Counted from the stretch's first letter, positions 43,033 to 52,435 are shown. The stretch: 64,000 nt of DNA from Luteibacter sp. OK325 (GCF_003050935.1 NZ_QAOX01000001.1:859046-923045); one strand, 5' to 3'. The notes: generated by a model from the sequence alone, not told the origin. A program made the numbers and translations.

Positions 43033-43737
43033 TCATTCCAGTCCCGCGTAATGCCCTCGCATCGTGTCCAGGTAAGCCTGAAGGTCCCGCCCGGGTACGT
43101 CGGTAAACGTCTCGCCTTCATTCCGGCAATCTTCGATCCGATCCGGCCGGAAATTGCGAAACGCCTGGCGACGACGACACCAGGTACCCAGCGTCCACGC
43201 GCCGCCCCAGAACGAGAGGCATAGCGGCTCCACTTCCCGTGTGGACGTGCGCCCTTCAGCATCACGGTAGTCCAGGCAAAGCACGCAGTGCCCGGCGATG
43301 GCCGCGTGGAGGCGGTCGAGCATGGCGGCGACCTGGTTCTGGAAAGGATCGCGCCAGATCGGTGCGAAGATCTTCGATTGCGCCGAACGCTCGCGAAGAT
43401 CGGGCGGCAACACGGCCTCGATCTTGATCAGGGCCGACTGCGCCTCGCGCGCCAACCGCTCACCGGCGAACGCGCGGACAAATCGCGTTCCGGCCACGAG
43501 GGCTTCCAGTTCGTCGGCGGTGAACATCAGCGGCGGAATGTCCGAGCCCTTGCGCAGGACATAACCGACTCCGGCCTCGCCTTCGATAGGGACGCCGGAG
43601 AGCTGCAGGTCGGCGACGTCGCGATAGACGGTGCGTAGCGAGACCTCGAGCGTGCTGGCCAGCTGTCGCGCGGGCAACGCCGTCCGCCGTCCGCGAAGGG
43701 CGTTGATGATGAGGAACAGGCGGTCGGCGCGGCGCAT
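43033..43737 (-). CDS. YafY-type regulator with WYL domain
   Basis: A 234-residue regulator. It has an N-terminal HTH_11 winged helix (ALPARQLASTLEVSLRTVYR) and a central/C-terminal WYL domain (HCVLCLDYRDAEGRTSTREV, then PLCLSFWGGAWTLGTWC). WYL domains bind nucleic acids or small ligands and regulate many stress and defence loci. It sits downstream of the GST operon and upstream of DUF885, all on the minus strand. A CTGACA-N6-TGTCAG dyad upstream of the GST operon is a possible target. Confidence 0.88.
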   Translation of the reverse strand: MRRADRLFLIINALRGRRTALPARQLASTLEVSLRTVYRDVADLQLSGVPIEGEAGVGYVLRKGSDIPPLMFTADELEALVAGTRFVRAFAGERLAREAQSALIKIEAVLPPDLRERSAQSKIFAPIWRDPFQNQVAAMLDRLHAAIAGHCVLCLDYRDAEGRTSTREVEPLCLSFWGGAWTLGTWCRRRQAFRNFRPDRIEDCRNEGETFTDVPGRDLQAYLDTMRGHYAGLE

Positions 43738-43806
43738 GGTCGAATCATCGCCTCCCGCGCGGGGCGCGGGAAGCGGCGAACGTCATGGCCACGCATATCC
43801 GGGGCC

Positions 43807-44445
43807 TCAGGCGACGGCCAGCGTCTGCGCGCGAGCCAGCGCAGCATCCTGCCCGGTGGCGCGGCAGATGGCCGGACGAGCCATCAGCCGCGCCACATAG
43901 GTCTCGAACACATCGCGACGCGGCACGATGCCGAAGCGCATGGTCCAGTCCAGGGCGCTGGCCCAGAGGATGTCCGCGGCGGTGAAACGGTCGCCGAACA
44001 TCCACGGACCCGTCGCCAGCTGGGCCTCGATCATGTCGATGACGGTGTCGAAGTCGCCATACGGGCAGGTCGACGTGGGCGCCGGCTCGTGCTTCATGAA
44101 GCGATCCATCACCGCTGGCTCGAAGCAGGAGCCGTAGAAGGCCAGCCAGCGCAGGTAAGGACCGCGCAGCGGATCGCCGAGGCCAGGTGCGAGGCCGGCT
44201 TCGGGGAACAGGTCGGCGAGGTAGGTGAAGATCGCCGGCCGTTCGGTGACAAGGCCGCCGAGATGCTCGATGGCCGGCACCTTGCCCATCGGATTGACCT
44301 TCAGATAGGCCGGCTGGCGCTGCTCGCCCTCGATCAGGTTCATCACATGGATGTCGTACTGCGCACCAAGTTCTTCGAGCAGCATCAGCGTGCTTCCCGA
44401 ACGGCTGTTGGGTGCGTGGTGGAACTTGATCCGACTGGCATTCAT
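43807..44445 (-). CDS. glutathione S-transferase family protein
   Basis: A 212-residue GST. It has a thioredoxin-like N-terminal domain starting [20 protein letters not shown], the cis-Pro segment NPMGKVPAIEHLGGLVTERP, and a helical C-terminal domain with the FTAADILWASALDW motif. The likely catalytic residue near the start is Ser (NSRSGS), as in beta/theta-like bacterial GSTs. It conjugates glutathione to electrophiles or reduces peroxides; the substrate is unknown. The frame stays open to 45057, but the fold begins at 44445, whose ATG overlaps a small upstream ORF (ATGA). Confidence 0.92.
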   Translation of the reverse strand: MNASRIKFHHAPNSRSGSTLMLLEELGAQYDIHVMNLIEGEQRQPAYLKVNPMGKVPAIEHLGGLVTERPAIFTYLADLFPEAGLAPGLGDPLRGPYLRWLAFYGSCFEPAVMDRFMKHEPAPTSTCPYGDFDTVIDMIEAQLATGPWMFGDRFTAADILWASALDWTMRFGIVPRRDVFETYVARLMARPAICRATGQDAALARAQTLAVA

Positions 44446-44627
44446 GCGTGCAATTCCCTTGTGGTCTTCGTGGATTTCCCGGAGCCCGGCCTGGCAGGAG
44501 CCGGCCGCCTCCGCATGACCGGCGGTCGGTCGGCATCGGGGGCGAACCGGTACTGCCCGTCCATCAGCAACCCCCGGCGCCCGAGTGGCGCGTAGAGCAC
44601 GGCAAGACGATCGAGAAAGCGGTTCAT
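44442..44627 (-). CDS. small Arg/Pro-rich protein coupled to GST gene
   Basis: A 61-residue ORF ([20 protein letters not shown]...) with a good GGAGAGGGAAG site 4 nt or more before its ATG and a 4-bp ATGA overlap with the GST start. Both features favour real translation. The C-terminal half is rich in Arg and Pro ([14 protein letters not shown]) and lacks any domain I recognise. It could be a leader whose translation opens the GST start, or a small protein of its own. Confidence 0.5.
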   Translation of the reverse strand: MNRFLDRLAVLYAPLGRRGLLMDGQYRFAPDADRPPVMRRRPAPARPGSGKSTKTTRELHA

Positions 44628-44678
44628 GCGACTTCCCTCTCCGTTGCTTCGGTAGAGGGACAGTCTGCGCGGGGGCTA

Positions 44679-44696
44679 CTGACAACGTTCTGTCAG
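44679..44696. promoter_or_regulatory. dyad CTGACA-N6-TGTCAG upstream of small ORF/GST operon
   Basis: Perfect 6-bp inverted repeats around ACGTTC, in the 134-bp gap between the GST operon and fbp. It is probably an operator for a dimeric winged-helix protein, and the WYL regulator encoded just downstream of GST is the nearest candidate. Confidence 0.45.
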
Positions 44697-44761
44697 CAGA
44701 CCTCTGGCGCCATTCACCCGGCACCCGGACAATGCGTGGTTTCGCGCCTGAGTCTGTCCCG

Positions 44762-45787
44762 ATGACGAAACCGATTTCATTGATCCAGTTCCTGATCGAG
44801 GAGAAGCGCGAGGGGCATATCAATGCCCAGCTCAGCCTCCTCATCGAGGTGGTGGCCCGCGCCTGCAAGCGCATTTCCGTGGCGACCGGCAAGGGCGCCC
44901 TCGGCGGCGTGCTCGGCAACGCCGGCTCGGACAACGTGCAGGGCGAAGCCCAGAAGAAACTGGACGTCATCTCCAACGAGATCCTGCTCGAGGCCAATGC
45001 CTGGGGCGGCCACCTCGCCGCCTGTGCTTCTGAAGAGATGGAAGATCCGCAGCCCATCCCGGATGCCTACCCCAAGGGCAACCACCTCCTCCTGTTCGAT
45101 CCGCTCGACGGCTCGTCCAACATCGACGTGAACGTTTCGGTGGGTACGATCTTCTCGGTCCTGCGCTGCCCGGATGGCGTCACCGAGCCCAAGGTCCAGG
45201 ACTTCCTCCAGCCGGGCACCGACCAGGTTGCCGCGGGCTATGTGGTCTACGGCCCGAGCACCGTGCTGGTGCTGACTTTCGGCCATGGCGTGCATGAGTT
45301 CACCCTCGACCGTGAACACGGCAGCTTCGTGCTGACCCGCCGGGGCATCACCATTCCTGAAGAGACGGCCGAGTTCGCCATCAACATGTCGAACCAGCGC
45401 CACTGGGAAGCACCCATGCAGCGTTACATCGGCGAACTGCTCGCCGGTTCGACCGGACCACGTGGGCGCGACTTCAACATGCGCTGGGTCGCCTCGATGG
45501 TGGCCGACGTGCATCGCATCATCACCCGGGGCGGCGTCTTCATCTATCCGCTGGACGCCAAGATCACCGCCAAGGGCGGCACCGGCAAGCTGCGCCTGAT
45601 GTACGAAGCCAACCCCATGGCCTTTATCGTCGAACAGGCCGGTGGCGCCGCGACCACGGGCCGTGAGCCGATCATGAGCCTGCAGCCGACTGCCCTGCAC
45701 CAGCGCGTCCCGGTGTTCCTGGGTTCAAAGCACGAAATCGAGATCGCCACGCGCTACCACGTGGAAGCCGACGACACCCGCGACTGA
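44762..45787 (+). CDS. fbp: fructose-1,6-bisphosphatase class I
   Basis: A 341-residue class I fructose-1,6-bisphosphatase (gluconeogenesis, cytoplasm). The metal/substrate motif [10 protein letters not shown] is intact, with GKGALGG early and [24 protein letters not shown] substrate binding (residues ~255-280). The C-terminus is [20 protein letters not shown] at 44762 ([11 protein letters not shown]) is the conserved start; the open frame to 44585 has no similarity. It is divergent from the small-ORF/GST operon. Confidence 0.97.
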   Translation: MTKPISLIQFLIEEKREGHINAQLSLLIEVVARACKRISVATGKGALGGVLGNAGSDNVQGEAQKKLDVISNEILLEANAWGGHLAACASEEMEDPQPIPDAYPKGNHLLLFDPLDGSSNIDVNVSVGTIFSVLRCPDGVTEPKVQDFLQPGTDQVAAGYVVYGPSTVLVLTFGHGVHEFTLDREHGSFVLTRRGITIPEETAEFAINMSNQRHWEAPMQRYIGELLAGSTGPRGRDFNMRWVASMVADVHRIITRGGVFIYPLDAKITAKGGTGKLRLMYEANPMAFIVEQAGGAATTGREPIMSLQPTALHQRVPVFLGSKHEIEIATRYHVEADDTRD

Positions 45788-45893
45788 ACCAACAGCCGGA
45801 CGGCCTTTCGTCGCCCGGTTTCCGCCACTTACCTGTCATTCGTGCGCCGCGACGGTGCCCGATGATCCGCCAGCCCTCTCTCGGTTTGCCCCC

Positions 45894-46814
45894 ATGACGC
45901 TTCGCGCCCGTACCTGGCTTCCGCTGGTTTTCACCACCCTGCTCACCGGCTGCTTCGGCGGCACGAAGCCGGATGCCCGCCTGGACAACGCGGTACCCGT
46001 GCTGGCGGCCAAGCCGCGCGTGGGGCTCGCGCTCGGTGGCGGCGCGGCCAAGGGCTTCGCCCATATCGGCGTGATCAAGATGCTGGAGGCCAGCGGCATC
46101 CACGCCGACGTGGTGTCCGGGACCAGCGCCGGCAGCGTGGTCGGCGTGCTTTATGCCAGCGGCATGGATGCCTTCCAGTTACAGGAAACCGCCTTCTCCC
46201 TGGATGAAGGCAAGATCCGCGATGTCCGCTTCTTTTCCGGCGGCATGGTGCAGGGCCAGAAACTGCAGGATTACGTCAACGACCTGCTGAAGAACACGCC
46301 GATCGAGAAGCTGCACACGCCGTTCGCGGCCGTGGCCACCGAACTGGAAACCGGCGAGCGGGCGATCTTCGTTCGCGGCAACGCCGGCCAGGCCGTGCGC
46401 GCATCGAGCAGCATCCCGGGTGTGTTCGAGCCGGTGGAAATCAACGGCAAGCATTTCGTCGACGGCGGCGTGGTCAGTCCCGTACCGGTGGATGCCGCGC
46501 GCCAGCTCGGCGCCGACATCGTGATCGCCGTGGACATTTCGGCACGCCCTGACGGCAGCAATCCCGCCGGCATGGTCGGCATCGTCGGCCAGTCGATCAC
46601 CATCATGGGTCGCAAACTGGCCGAGCAGGAGCTTGGCCGCGCCGATATCGTGATCCGGCCGAAGGTCGGCCAGATCGGCCCGACTGACTTCGACCAGAAG
46701 AACGTCGCTATTCTCGAGGGCGAGCGGGCCGCGCTCGCCGCGATTCCGGCCATCAAGGCGAAGATCGCCGAGAAGGCGGCCGCCATGGGCAAGCCGCCGG
46801 TGCCGGCGCGCTGA
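45894..46814 (+). CDS. patatin-like phospholipase lipoprotein (RssA/NTE family)
   Basis: A 306-residue patatin-domain protein. The signal peptide ends with lipobox LTGC. Catalytic features are complete: oxyanion LGGGAAKGFAHIG, nucleophile GTSAGS and the dyad Asp in DGGVVSPVP. It is probably anchored in the periplasm and hydrolyses acyl chains from lysophospholipids or related lipids. ATG at 45894 is used; an ORF start at 45855 would spoil the signal peptide. A large repeat block begins 15 bp after the stop. Confidence 0.92.
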   Translation: MTLRARTWLPLVFTTLLTGCFGGTKPDARLDNAVPVLAAKPRVGLALGGGAAKGFAHIGVIKMLEASGIHADVVSGTSAGSVVGVLYASGMDAFQLQETAFSLDEGKIRDVRFFSGGMVQGQKLQDYVNDLLKNTPIEKLHTPFAAVATELETGERAIFVRGNAGQAVRASSSIPGVFEPVEINGKHFVDGGVVSPVPVDAARQLGADIVIAVDISARPDGSNPAGMVGIVGQSITIMGRKLAEQELGRADIVIRPKVGQIGPTDFDQKNVAILEGERAALAAIPAIKAKIAEKAAAMGKPPVPAR

Positions 46815-46943
46815 TCGGGTCTTTTTTAGGTTCATCGCGGAGTTCCGGGGACGTCGCTTCGGGCGTGGACGTAGGGGTGCAGAGTCTTCGGTGCCCACCC
46901 TCGCTGCTCAGACAGTCCTCCGCGTTCGGTGACGTGGCGGCGC

Positions 46944-47087
46944 AGAGCCTTCGGTGCCCACCCTCGCTGCTCAGACAGTCCTCCGCGTTTCGTACCGGAA
47001 AGGCCGCTGCGCGGCCCGTGTATCTATCTGGCCTACGGCCGCTCCACTTGTGCGGAACTCGCCTCGAGGGTGGGCACCGAAGGCTCT
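46944..47087 (+). repeat. MITE-like element, copy 1 (23-bp perfect terminal inverted repeats)
   Basis: The ends 46944-46966 and 47065-47087 are exact reverse complements over 23 bp (AGAGCCTTCGGTGCCC...). Inside are a shorter hairpin (AGGCCGCTGCGCGGCC) and GCCTACGGCCGC. There is no coding capacity. Target-site duplications are not obvious. Confidence 0.75.
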
Positions 47088-47283
47088 CCCGAGCCCTGAG
47101 GTTCGCGTGGGTCGAGCCAAAGCGCGCGGCAGCATCGTCAGCCGGCACGCCGGCACAGGTGCGAGGGACGAGATCGGCAACCGGGTACCAGCAGCCGCTT
47201 CCGCTTCGCCCCGGTGTCGGCAGCGGCCAGGGCCGACGACGGCACCACGCCACGGCTCTCATCGCACTCCACCGTATCGTCGT

Positions 47284-47424
47284 GAGAGGCCTTGGTGTCC
47301 ACCCTCGAGGCGAGTTCCGCACAAGTGAGCGGCCGTAGGCTAAATAGATACATGGGCCGCGAAGCGGCCTTCCGCACCGAACGCGGAGGACTGTCTGAGC
47401 AGCGAGGGTGGGCACCAAGGTCTC
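47284..47424 (-). repeat. MITE-like element, copy 2, inverted
   Basis: The reverse complement matches copy 1 along its whole length, including CTGCTCAGACAGTCCTCCGC and GTGCGGAACTCGCCTCGAGG. The terminal repeats are more diverged (GAGACCTTGG versus AGAGCCTTCGG), with compensating changes on both ends. Confidence 0.7.
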
Positions 47425-47544
47425 CCCCGCGAGACGCCCAAGTGTAGAGAGCGAGGCCGAAGGCGAGCCATGCGCGAGGTGCGAAAGAATGCACGGGCTG
47501 AAAGCTGAGCGCCCGGGCCCCGGTAATCCGTGAAGAACCCTTTT

Positions 47545-48849
47545 TTAGAGGTCGCGCCGTTTAGCCACGTCCGCCGCGGTCACCTCGCCCTGCTTGCCGC
47601 CGAAGTGCCCGATGACGAAGTTGGCCAGTGCGGCCACTTCGGGATCGCTATAGCCGTGCCCGAAGGCCGGCATGTAAACGTCGGTATCGCCGATGCGCAT
47701 CGTCACGCCGTGCAGGATGGCCTGGGTGACGTTGAGGCCCTTGGGATCGTTCACACCGCGCGTACCGGCAAGCCCCGCATACGGGGTCTGCTGCCCCGCT
47801 CCGTTCCATTGGTGACAGCTGGCGCAGGCGCCCTCGAACAGACGCCGACCGTCCGCGTTTTCACCTTCCACATCGCCACCCGGAGCGGCGGCATTCGACG
47901 CGACCACGGCTTTCGGCCTCGGATCGACCACGACCGGGTCGGTGCCTTCGCGCGCCGGCACCGTACGTAGCCAGGTCACCAGAGCCGCCGTGTCTTCAGG
48001 TGTGAGGAACTGCAGGCTGTGCGCGACCGCTTCGCCCATCGGGCCCATCGCCGACGCGTGACCTTCGGTGTGGCCGGTGCGCAGGTACTGGGTCAACGCT
48101 TCGTCGCTCCACTTGCCAATGCCGTGCGCTTCATTGGAGGTGATGTTCCAGGCACGCCAACCCTGCAGCTCTGCGCCGGCCAGCGCCTCGCCGTGTTTCA
48201 GACCGAAGCCCAGATTGCGTGGGGTGTGGCATTCGGCGCAGTGGCCCAGTGGCCCGGCCAGATAGGCGCCAGCGTTCCATTGCGGCGTGCGCGAGGGGTC
48301 GTTCTCGAAACGTTGGCTGCGGAAAAACACCGCGTTCCAGAAACCCATGGCCCAGCGTTGGTTGAAGGGAAAGCCCAGATCGTTAGGCCGTTCCGGCTGG
48401 CGCACCTTCGGCAGCGTGAACAGGTAAGCCTTGATCGCCAGCACGTCCGCCCGACTGAGCTGTGTGTAGGCGGTATACGGGAAGGCCGGATACAGATGCT
48501 TGCCGTCCTTGCGCACGCCTTCGCGTACGGCACGCACGAAGTCCTCGTCACTCCAGCCGCCTATGCCGGTCTCGATGTCCGCCGTGATGTTGGAGGAATA
48601 GATCGTGCCGAAAGGTAGCTTGAACGGCAGGCCACCGGCGAACGGTTTGCCGGTCTCCGGCACGGTGTGGCAAGCAATGCAGTCGGCGGCGCGGGCCAGG
48701 TATTCGCCGCGCGCTACCGGGTCGGCGTTCGCTGGCGCACCGACGATCAAGGGCGCCGTACCTGCGGCCGGATCCGTGCGATTGAGGATGAAGTACGCCA
48801 CCGTGCCGATGATGAGGACGAGTACGACGAGGAGGAGAAGACGTTTCAT
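47545..48849 (-). CDS. triheme cytochrome c, electron acceptor of IorAB-type oxidoreductase
   Basis: A 434-residue membrane-anchored c-type cytochrome. One N-terminal transmembrane segment (LLLLVVLVLIIGTVAYFIL) precedes three heme sites: C57-x-x-C-H61, C204-x-x-C-H208 and C342-x-x-C-H346. This matches cytochrome subunits of alcohol/aldehyde dehydrogenases. It overlaps the molybdoprotein gene by 4 bp, so it should pass electrons from that enzyme to the respiratory chain. It is the third gene of the operon 2Fe-2S subunit, molybdenum subunit, cytochrome. Confidence 0.93.
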   Translation of the reverse strand: MKRLLLLVVLVLIIGTVAYFILNRTDPAAGTAPLIVGAPANADPVARGEYLARAADCIACHTVPETGKPFAGGLPFKLPFGTIYSSNITADIETGIGGWSDEDFVRAVREGVRKDGKHLYPAFPYTAYTQLSRADVLAIKAYLFTLPKVRQPERPNDLGFPFNQRWAMGFWNAVFFRSQRFENDPSRTPQWNAGAYLAGPLGHCAECHTPRNLGFGLKHGEALAGAELQGWRAWNITSNEAHGIGKWSDEALTQYLRTGHTEGHASAMGPMGEAVAHSLQFLTPEDTAALVTWLRTVPAREGTDPVVVDPRPKAVVASNAAAPGGDVEGENADGRRLFEGACASCHQWNGAGQQTPYAGLAGTRGVNDPKGLNVTQAILHGVTMRIGDTDVYMPAFGHGYSDPEVAALANFVIGHFGGKQGEVTAADVAKRRDL

Positions 48850-51119
48850 GCGATGTCCCCCTTTCCGGTCCCGATGTCCACGACGTGTTTAAGCGCCTCG
48901 GCGGATTCCGCCAGCGACGTACGCGTCACCGGTAGCTCGGTGAGGCGTACGCTGGTTGCCGCGAATATGGCATTGGCCAGGGCGGGTGCGGCGATGGCCG
49001 TGCCGACCTCGCCGAGGCCACCGGGCGATTCGCCGCTGTTCACGGTAAACACCTCGATGGCCGGTGTCTCGTTGATGCGCAGCGAACGGTAGTCGTGGAA
49101 GTTGCTCTGCTCGATCATGCCGTCCTTGAGCGTGATGCCATTGAACATCGCCGCACTCAGTCCGAACAGCAGTCCGCCCTGCACCTGCGCCTGGATGGAA
49201 CTGGGGTTGATGGCGATGCCGACATCCACGGCAACCACCGCGCGGCGCAGGCGCACCACGCCTTGCGCCGTCACCTCGACCTCGACGATCGCGCATACAT
49301 GGCTGCCAAACGGCGATGCCACCGCGATGCCGCGACCGACACGTGCAGGTAACGGTTGGCTGCCCCAGCCAATCTTCTCCGCGGCAAGGTTCAGTACACC
49401 CAGGGGACGCGAACCGGGCTTCATCAGTGAGCGCCGATAGGCGAGCGGATCCTTGCCGGCGGTCTGCGCGAGGTGATCGATGAAGCTCTCGACGATAAAC
49501 AGGTTGTGCGTGGGGCCGACGCCGCGCCACCAGCCGACGACCAGTCCGGGCGGCATCACGTGGTACACCCACTCCACGAGCACGTTGTCCATCTCATAGG
49601 GCAGGTCCGCCGCGGATTCGATGGCGTCGCTGTCCATGCCGTCCTTACCCAGGGCCGCCGGCAACCACCTTCCGAGCACGGTGCCGCTGGTGATGCGGTG
49701 CTTCCACGACGTAGGCTTGCCGTCGTCACCGAGGGTGGCCGAGATACGATCGAAGTAAAGCGGACGCACGCGATCGTGACGGATGTCCTCCTCGCGGCTC
49801 CAGATCACTTTCAGTGGATACGACACCTGTTTCGCAAAGGCCACCGCCTGTTCAACCTGATCGGTTTCCAGGCGGCGACCGAAGCCGCCGCCGAGATACT
49901 GGTTGTTGACCGTCACCGCCTCGAGTGGAATGCCGCAGATGCGTGCGGCTTCCTTCTGCACGCGCGTGGGCACCTGGGTGCCGGTCCAGATCTCACATTT
50001 GCCCGGCGTTACGTGCACGGTGGCGTTGAGAGGCTCCATCGGCGCATGCGCCAGCATCGGCGTGACGAAGGTCATTTCCACGGCCTTGCCGCCGGCGGCG
50101 GCCTCGCCTTTCGGCTTGCGTCCGACCAGTGCAGGTCCGTTGCGCGAGCTTTCCTGCAGCGCAGCGACCAGCGTGGCGGTATCGAGATGCTCGTTGACGC
50201 CGTGCCGCCATTCAATCTCCAGCGCATCCAGGCCACGCTGTGCGGCCCAGTAGTGCTCACCCACCACGGCAACCGCGTTGTCGAGCTTGATGACATCGAC
50301 CACGCCGGGAATCGCGCGTGCCTTCGTGTCGCCGACGCTGCCGAGCGTGCCGGCCAGTTCGGGACTCGTACGCACGGCGGCGTACTTCATGCCAGGCACT
50401 TTCACGTCGATACCGAACTGCGTGCCGCCGTTGACCTTGTCGGGTGAATCCACACGGCGCAGCGGCTTGCCGATGACGGTGAAGTTCTTCGGGTCCTTCA
50501 ACGTGACGGTCGCCGGCTGCGGGAGCTTGCCCGCCGCTTCAGCCACAGCGCCAAAGCCGAGCGTGCGTCCGGAGGGTACATGGGTGATCGTGGCGCGCGA
50601 CACCGAGCAACTGGCGGCCTCGACCTGCCATTGCGCCGCCGCGGCGGCAATCAGCATCTCGCGCGCGACCGCACCCGCTTCGCGCAACGATTGCCATTGA
50701 CCGCGGGTGCTCGTCGACCCGCCGGTGATCTGGCCGCCACCCAGCAGGGCAATACCGTAGAGCGCGTCGCTTGGAATCGAATGCTCGACCTTGATCTGGT
50801 CGAGACCGACGCCGAGCTCCTCGGCGAGCATCATCGAGATGCCGGTATAGATGGCCTGGCCCATTTCCGCGCTGGGCATCACCAGCCTCACGCTACCGTC
50901 GGCGTCGATGCGGATGAAGGCATTGGGCGCGAAGGGCGGGTTGCCGTCGGCAACGGCCGCGGCTTCGTCTGTCGGCTGCCGGCGTGGATTCATCTGCGCA
51001 AAAGCAGGCCCAAGGCCCGCGGTCCACAGGAAGGCGACCGCCAGCCCGCCACCGGCGAGCTTGAGCGCCCCGCGACGTCCTTCGTCGACGCCGTGCCCGC
51101 CACGAATGCGCGCGTTCAT
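48846..51119 (-). CDS. molybdopterin-binding large subunit, isoquinoline 1-oxidoreductase (IorB) family
   Basis: A 757-residue xanthine-oxidase-family subunit of the single-chain IorB type. The N-terminus has a Tat-like signal ([20 protein letters not shown]), implying export of a cofactor-loaded complex. The body shows [40 protein letters not shown] and the C-terminal [20 protein letters not shown] with the catalytic Glu. It hydroxylates aldehydes or N-heterocycles; the true substrate is not known. It overlaps both neighbouring genes by 4 bp. Confidence 0.93.
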   Translation of the reverse strand: MNARIRGGHGVDEGRRGALKLAGGGLAVAFLWTAGLGPAFAQMNPRRQPTDEAAAVADGNPPFAPNAFIRIDADGSVRLVMPSAEMGQAIYTGISMMLAEELGVGLDQIKVEHSIPSDALYGIALLGGGQITGGSTSTRGQWQSLREAGAVAREMLIAAAAAQWQVEAASCSVSRATITHVPSGRTLGFGAVAEAAGKLPQPATVTLKDPKNFTVIGKPLRRVDSPDKVNGGTQFGIDVKVPGMKYAAVRTSPELAGTLGSVGDTKARAIPGVVDVIKLDNAVAVVGEHYWAAQRGLDALEIEWRHGVNEHLDTATLVAALQESSRNGPALVGRKPKGEAAAGGKAVEMTFVTPMLAHAPMEPLNATVHVTPGKCEIWTGTQVPTRVQKEAARICGIPLEAVTVNNQYLGGGFGRRLETDQVEQAVAFAKQVSYPLKVIWSREEDIRHDRVRPLYFDRISATLGDDGKPTSWKHRITSGTVLGRWLPAALGKDGMDSDAIESAADLPYEMDNVLVEWVYHVMPPGLVVGWWRGVGPTHNLFIVESFIDHLAQTAGKDPLAYRRSLMKPGSRPLGVLNLAAEKIGWGSQPLPARVGRGIAVASPFGSHVCAIVEVEVTAQGVVRLRRAVVAVDVGIAINPSSIQAQVQGGLLFGLSAAMFNGITLKDGMIEQSNFHDYRSLRINETPAIEVFTVNSGESPGGLGEVGTAIAAPALANAIFAATSVRLTELPVTRTSLAESAEALKHVVDIGTGKGDIA

Positions 51120-51610
51120 GCCGCGCTCCCGTCAACGATGACCTGGAGTCCCTGCGGTTGTCCGGTCGCGGCCTGCTTGATGGCCTCGCGAATGCGGACA
51201 TAGGTGCCGCAACGGCAGATGTTGCCGGCCATCGCGGTGTCGATGTCGCGATCGGTGGGGTTCGGTGTGCGCGCCAGCAGTGCGGCCGCAGACATGATCT
51301 GCCCTGACTGGCAGTAGCCGCATTGCACGACATCGACAGCAAGCCAGGCCTGCTGCACCTTCGCGCCCTCCGGCGTCTGTCCGATGGCTTCGATCGTCGT
51401 CACGGCGCGGTCGCCGACGGCCGACACAGGCATCTGGCAGGAGCGAATGGGCTGGCCATCGATGTGCACCGTGCAGGCGCCGCACTGGGCGATGCCGCAG
51501 CCGAACTTGGTGCCAGTCAATCCGATCACGTCGCGCAACACCCAGAGCAGCGGCATATCGGGCGGGACATCTGCCTGACGTTCTTCGCCATTCACGCGCA
51601 AGGTAACCAT
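51116..51610 (-). CDS. [2Fe-2S] subunit, isoquinoline 1-oxidoreductase (IorA) family
   Basis: A 164-residue iron-sulfur subunit. The plant-type cluster ligands are C38, C43, C46 and C58 ([18 protein letters not shown]). The second, helical cluster is carried by [10 protein letters not shown] and ICRCGTY. ATG at 51610 follows GAGGAAAG and removes a Pro/Ser-rich extension from the open frame to 51658. It is first in the operon and passes electrons from the molybdenum centre to the triheme cytochrome. The TetR gene at 52383 lies upstream, co-directional, 182 bp before it. Confidence 0.93.
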   Translation of the reverse strand: MVTLRVNGEERQADVPPDMPLLWVLRDVIGLTGTKFGCGIAQCGACTVHIDGQPIRSCQMPVSAVGDRAVTTIEAIGQTPEGAKVQQAWLAVDVVQCGYCQSGQIMSAAALLARTPNPTDRDIDTAMAGNICRCGTYVRIREAIKQAATGQPQGLQVIVDGSAA

Positions 51611-51792
51611 GGTCTTTCCTCGGCTGGTGGGACGCGAGGGCCCCATTGGCTGACTCACAAACAGGCTGTCAGGTTACGCCGAATGTGGCCTCGCGCATGC
51701 CGCCGGAATCGACGTTTTTGGACAGAACCACCGCGATGTAGCCGCCAGGACGGGCGACGGCCGTGGGCCGGCCACCCATCCTGGCGCGCCGG

Positions 51793-52383
51793 TCAGCCGG
51801 CTTCGATCAGTTCCAGTGCGGACTGGCGACCGAGCGCCAGGATCTCGTCCGACAGTGCCGGTTCGGAGACGGCACGCGATAGCGACAGCGAACCGACCAT
51901 CGAAGCGAATACCGCCATCGACAGCGTACGGCGGCGCTTGCCACGCACGGCATCCGGCAGTGTCCCTGCGATGACGTCCACCATCTCGCCGAAGCCCTCG
52001 GTGAAGGCGGCGCGCGTCTCCACAGGGCGACGACCCATCTCGGCCGATAGCGCGGCGGCGACGCAGCCGGTTTCCGGATGGTCGCGGTGCTCGACGGACA
52101 GATAGCCGTTGACCAGCGCCCGATAGCCCTCGCCCCGTGACGCCGCGATGCGCGCGGCCATCCGTTCGGCGGCGCTGCTGGCGCCGTTGGCGACACTCTC
52201 CCGGACGAGGTCTTCCTTCGATCCGAAGTGGTTGTAGAAACCACCCTGGGTCAGGCCGACATCGTTCATCAGACTGACGACGCCGACCGCATCGATACCG
52301 TCGGCGCGAAAACGTTCGGAGGCTGCCTCGACGATCTTCTGCCGAGTCAGCTCCTTGTGACCTTTCTCGTAACGCATGCTCAC
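51793..52383 (-). CDS. TetR-family regulator
   Basis: A 196-residue TetR/AcrR regulator. The helix-turn-helix is IVEAASERFRADGIDAVGVV with NDVGLTQGGFYNHFGSKEDL, followed by a helical ligand domain (GCVAAALSAEMGRRP). It probably controls the IorAB-cytochrome operon just downstream, itself, or the divergent chitinase. A GATTG-TAAC-CAATC dyad lies 39 bp upstream of its start. It resembles the second TetR at 59092 in sequence style (both begin with MRYDK/MRYEK-HK...TRQ). Confidence 0.9.
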   Translation of the reverse strand: MSMRYEKGHKELTRQKIVEAASERFRADGIDAVGVVSLMNDVGLTQGGFYNHFGSKEDLVRESVANGASSAAERMAARIAASRGEGYRALVNGYLSVEHRDHPETGCVAAALSAEMGRRPVETRAAFTEGFGEMVDVIAGTLPDAVRGKRRRTLSMAVFASMVGSLSLSRAVSEPALSDEILALGRQSALELIEAG

Positions 52384-52421
52384 TTACTCCCTTTGGGGAC
52401 GTCGTCCCCTGCCCGTGAGCC

Positions 52422-52435
52422 GATTGTAACCAATC
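52422..52435. promoter_or_regulatory. candidate TetR operator GATTG-TAAC-CAATC
   Basis: A 5-bp perfect inverted repeat with a 4-bp centre, upstream of the TetR start in the 273-bp gap to the chitinase gene. A second dyad GGGGAC-GTC-GTCCCC lies nearer the start (52395-52409) and may instead form a hairpin in the leader. I see nothing else in the gap. Confidence 0.35.

Larger units (their letters stand above)
46829..47430. repeat. non-coding repeat block with inverted ~144-bp elements
   Basis: The 730-bp gap between the patatin and cytochrome genes is filled by repeats. It opens with GGTTCATCGCGGAGTTCCGG, then a 63-bp partial unit (46881-46943). A full unit at 46944-47087 is bounded by perfect 23-bp terminal inverted repeats. 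After a ~195-bp unrelated middle, a second full unit lies in opposite orientation (47284-47424, roughly 85% alike by eye). The same opening and tandem arrangement recur at 63811-64000. No ORF within it looks real. 47431-47544 holds nothing recognisable. Confidence 0.85.

Noticed and set aside
41077..43224. 715-residue plus-strand ORF opposite DUF885
   Set aside because: DUF885 on the minus strand has a signal peptide and the HExxPGH motif; the plus-strand frame has no domain and runs through a REPIN.
43807..45057. 416-residue frame covering GST and sequence upstream
   Set aside because: The GST fold begins at 44445; the N-terminal 200 residues are antisense to fbp and the small ORF region.
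46865..47418. ORFs inside the repeat block (RCPPSLLRQSSAF-type peptides)
   Set aside because: They are translations of the dispersed repeat in several frames, without start signals or codon-position bias; such ORFs are probable annotation artefacts.
46829..47430. CRISPR array
   Set aside because: Units are 63-144 bp, partly inverted, and lack the regular 28-37-bp repeat with unique spacers; no cas genes are near.
52395..52409. GGGGAC-GTC-GTCCCC as the TetR operator
   Set aside because: It is GC-rich, short and lies just upstream of the start codon, so an mRNA hairpin is equally likely; kept only as a note.
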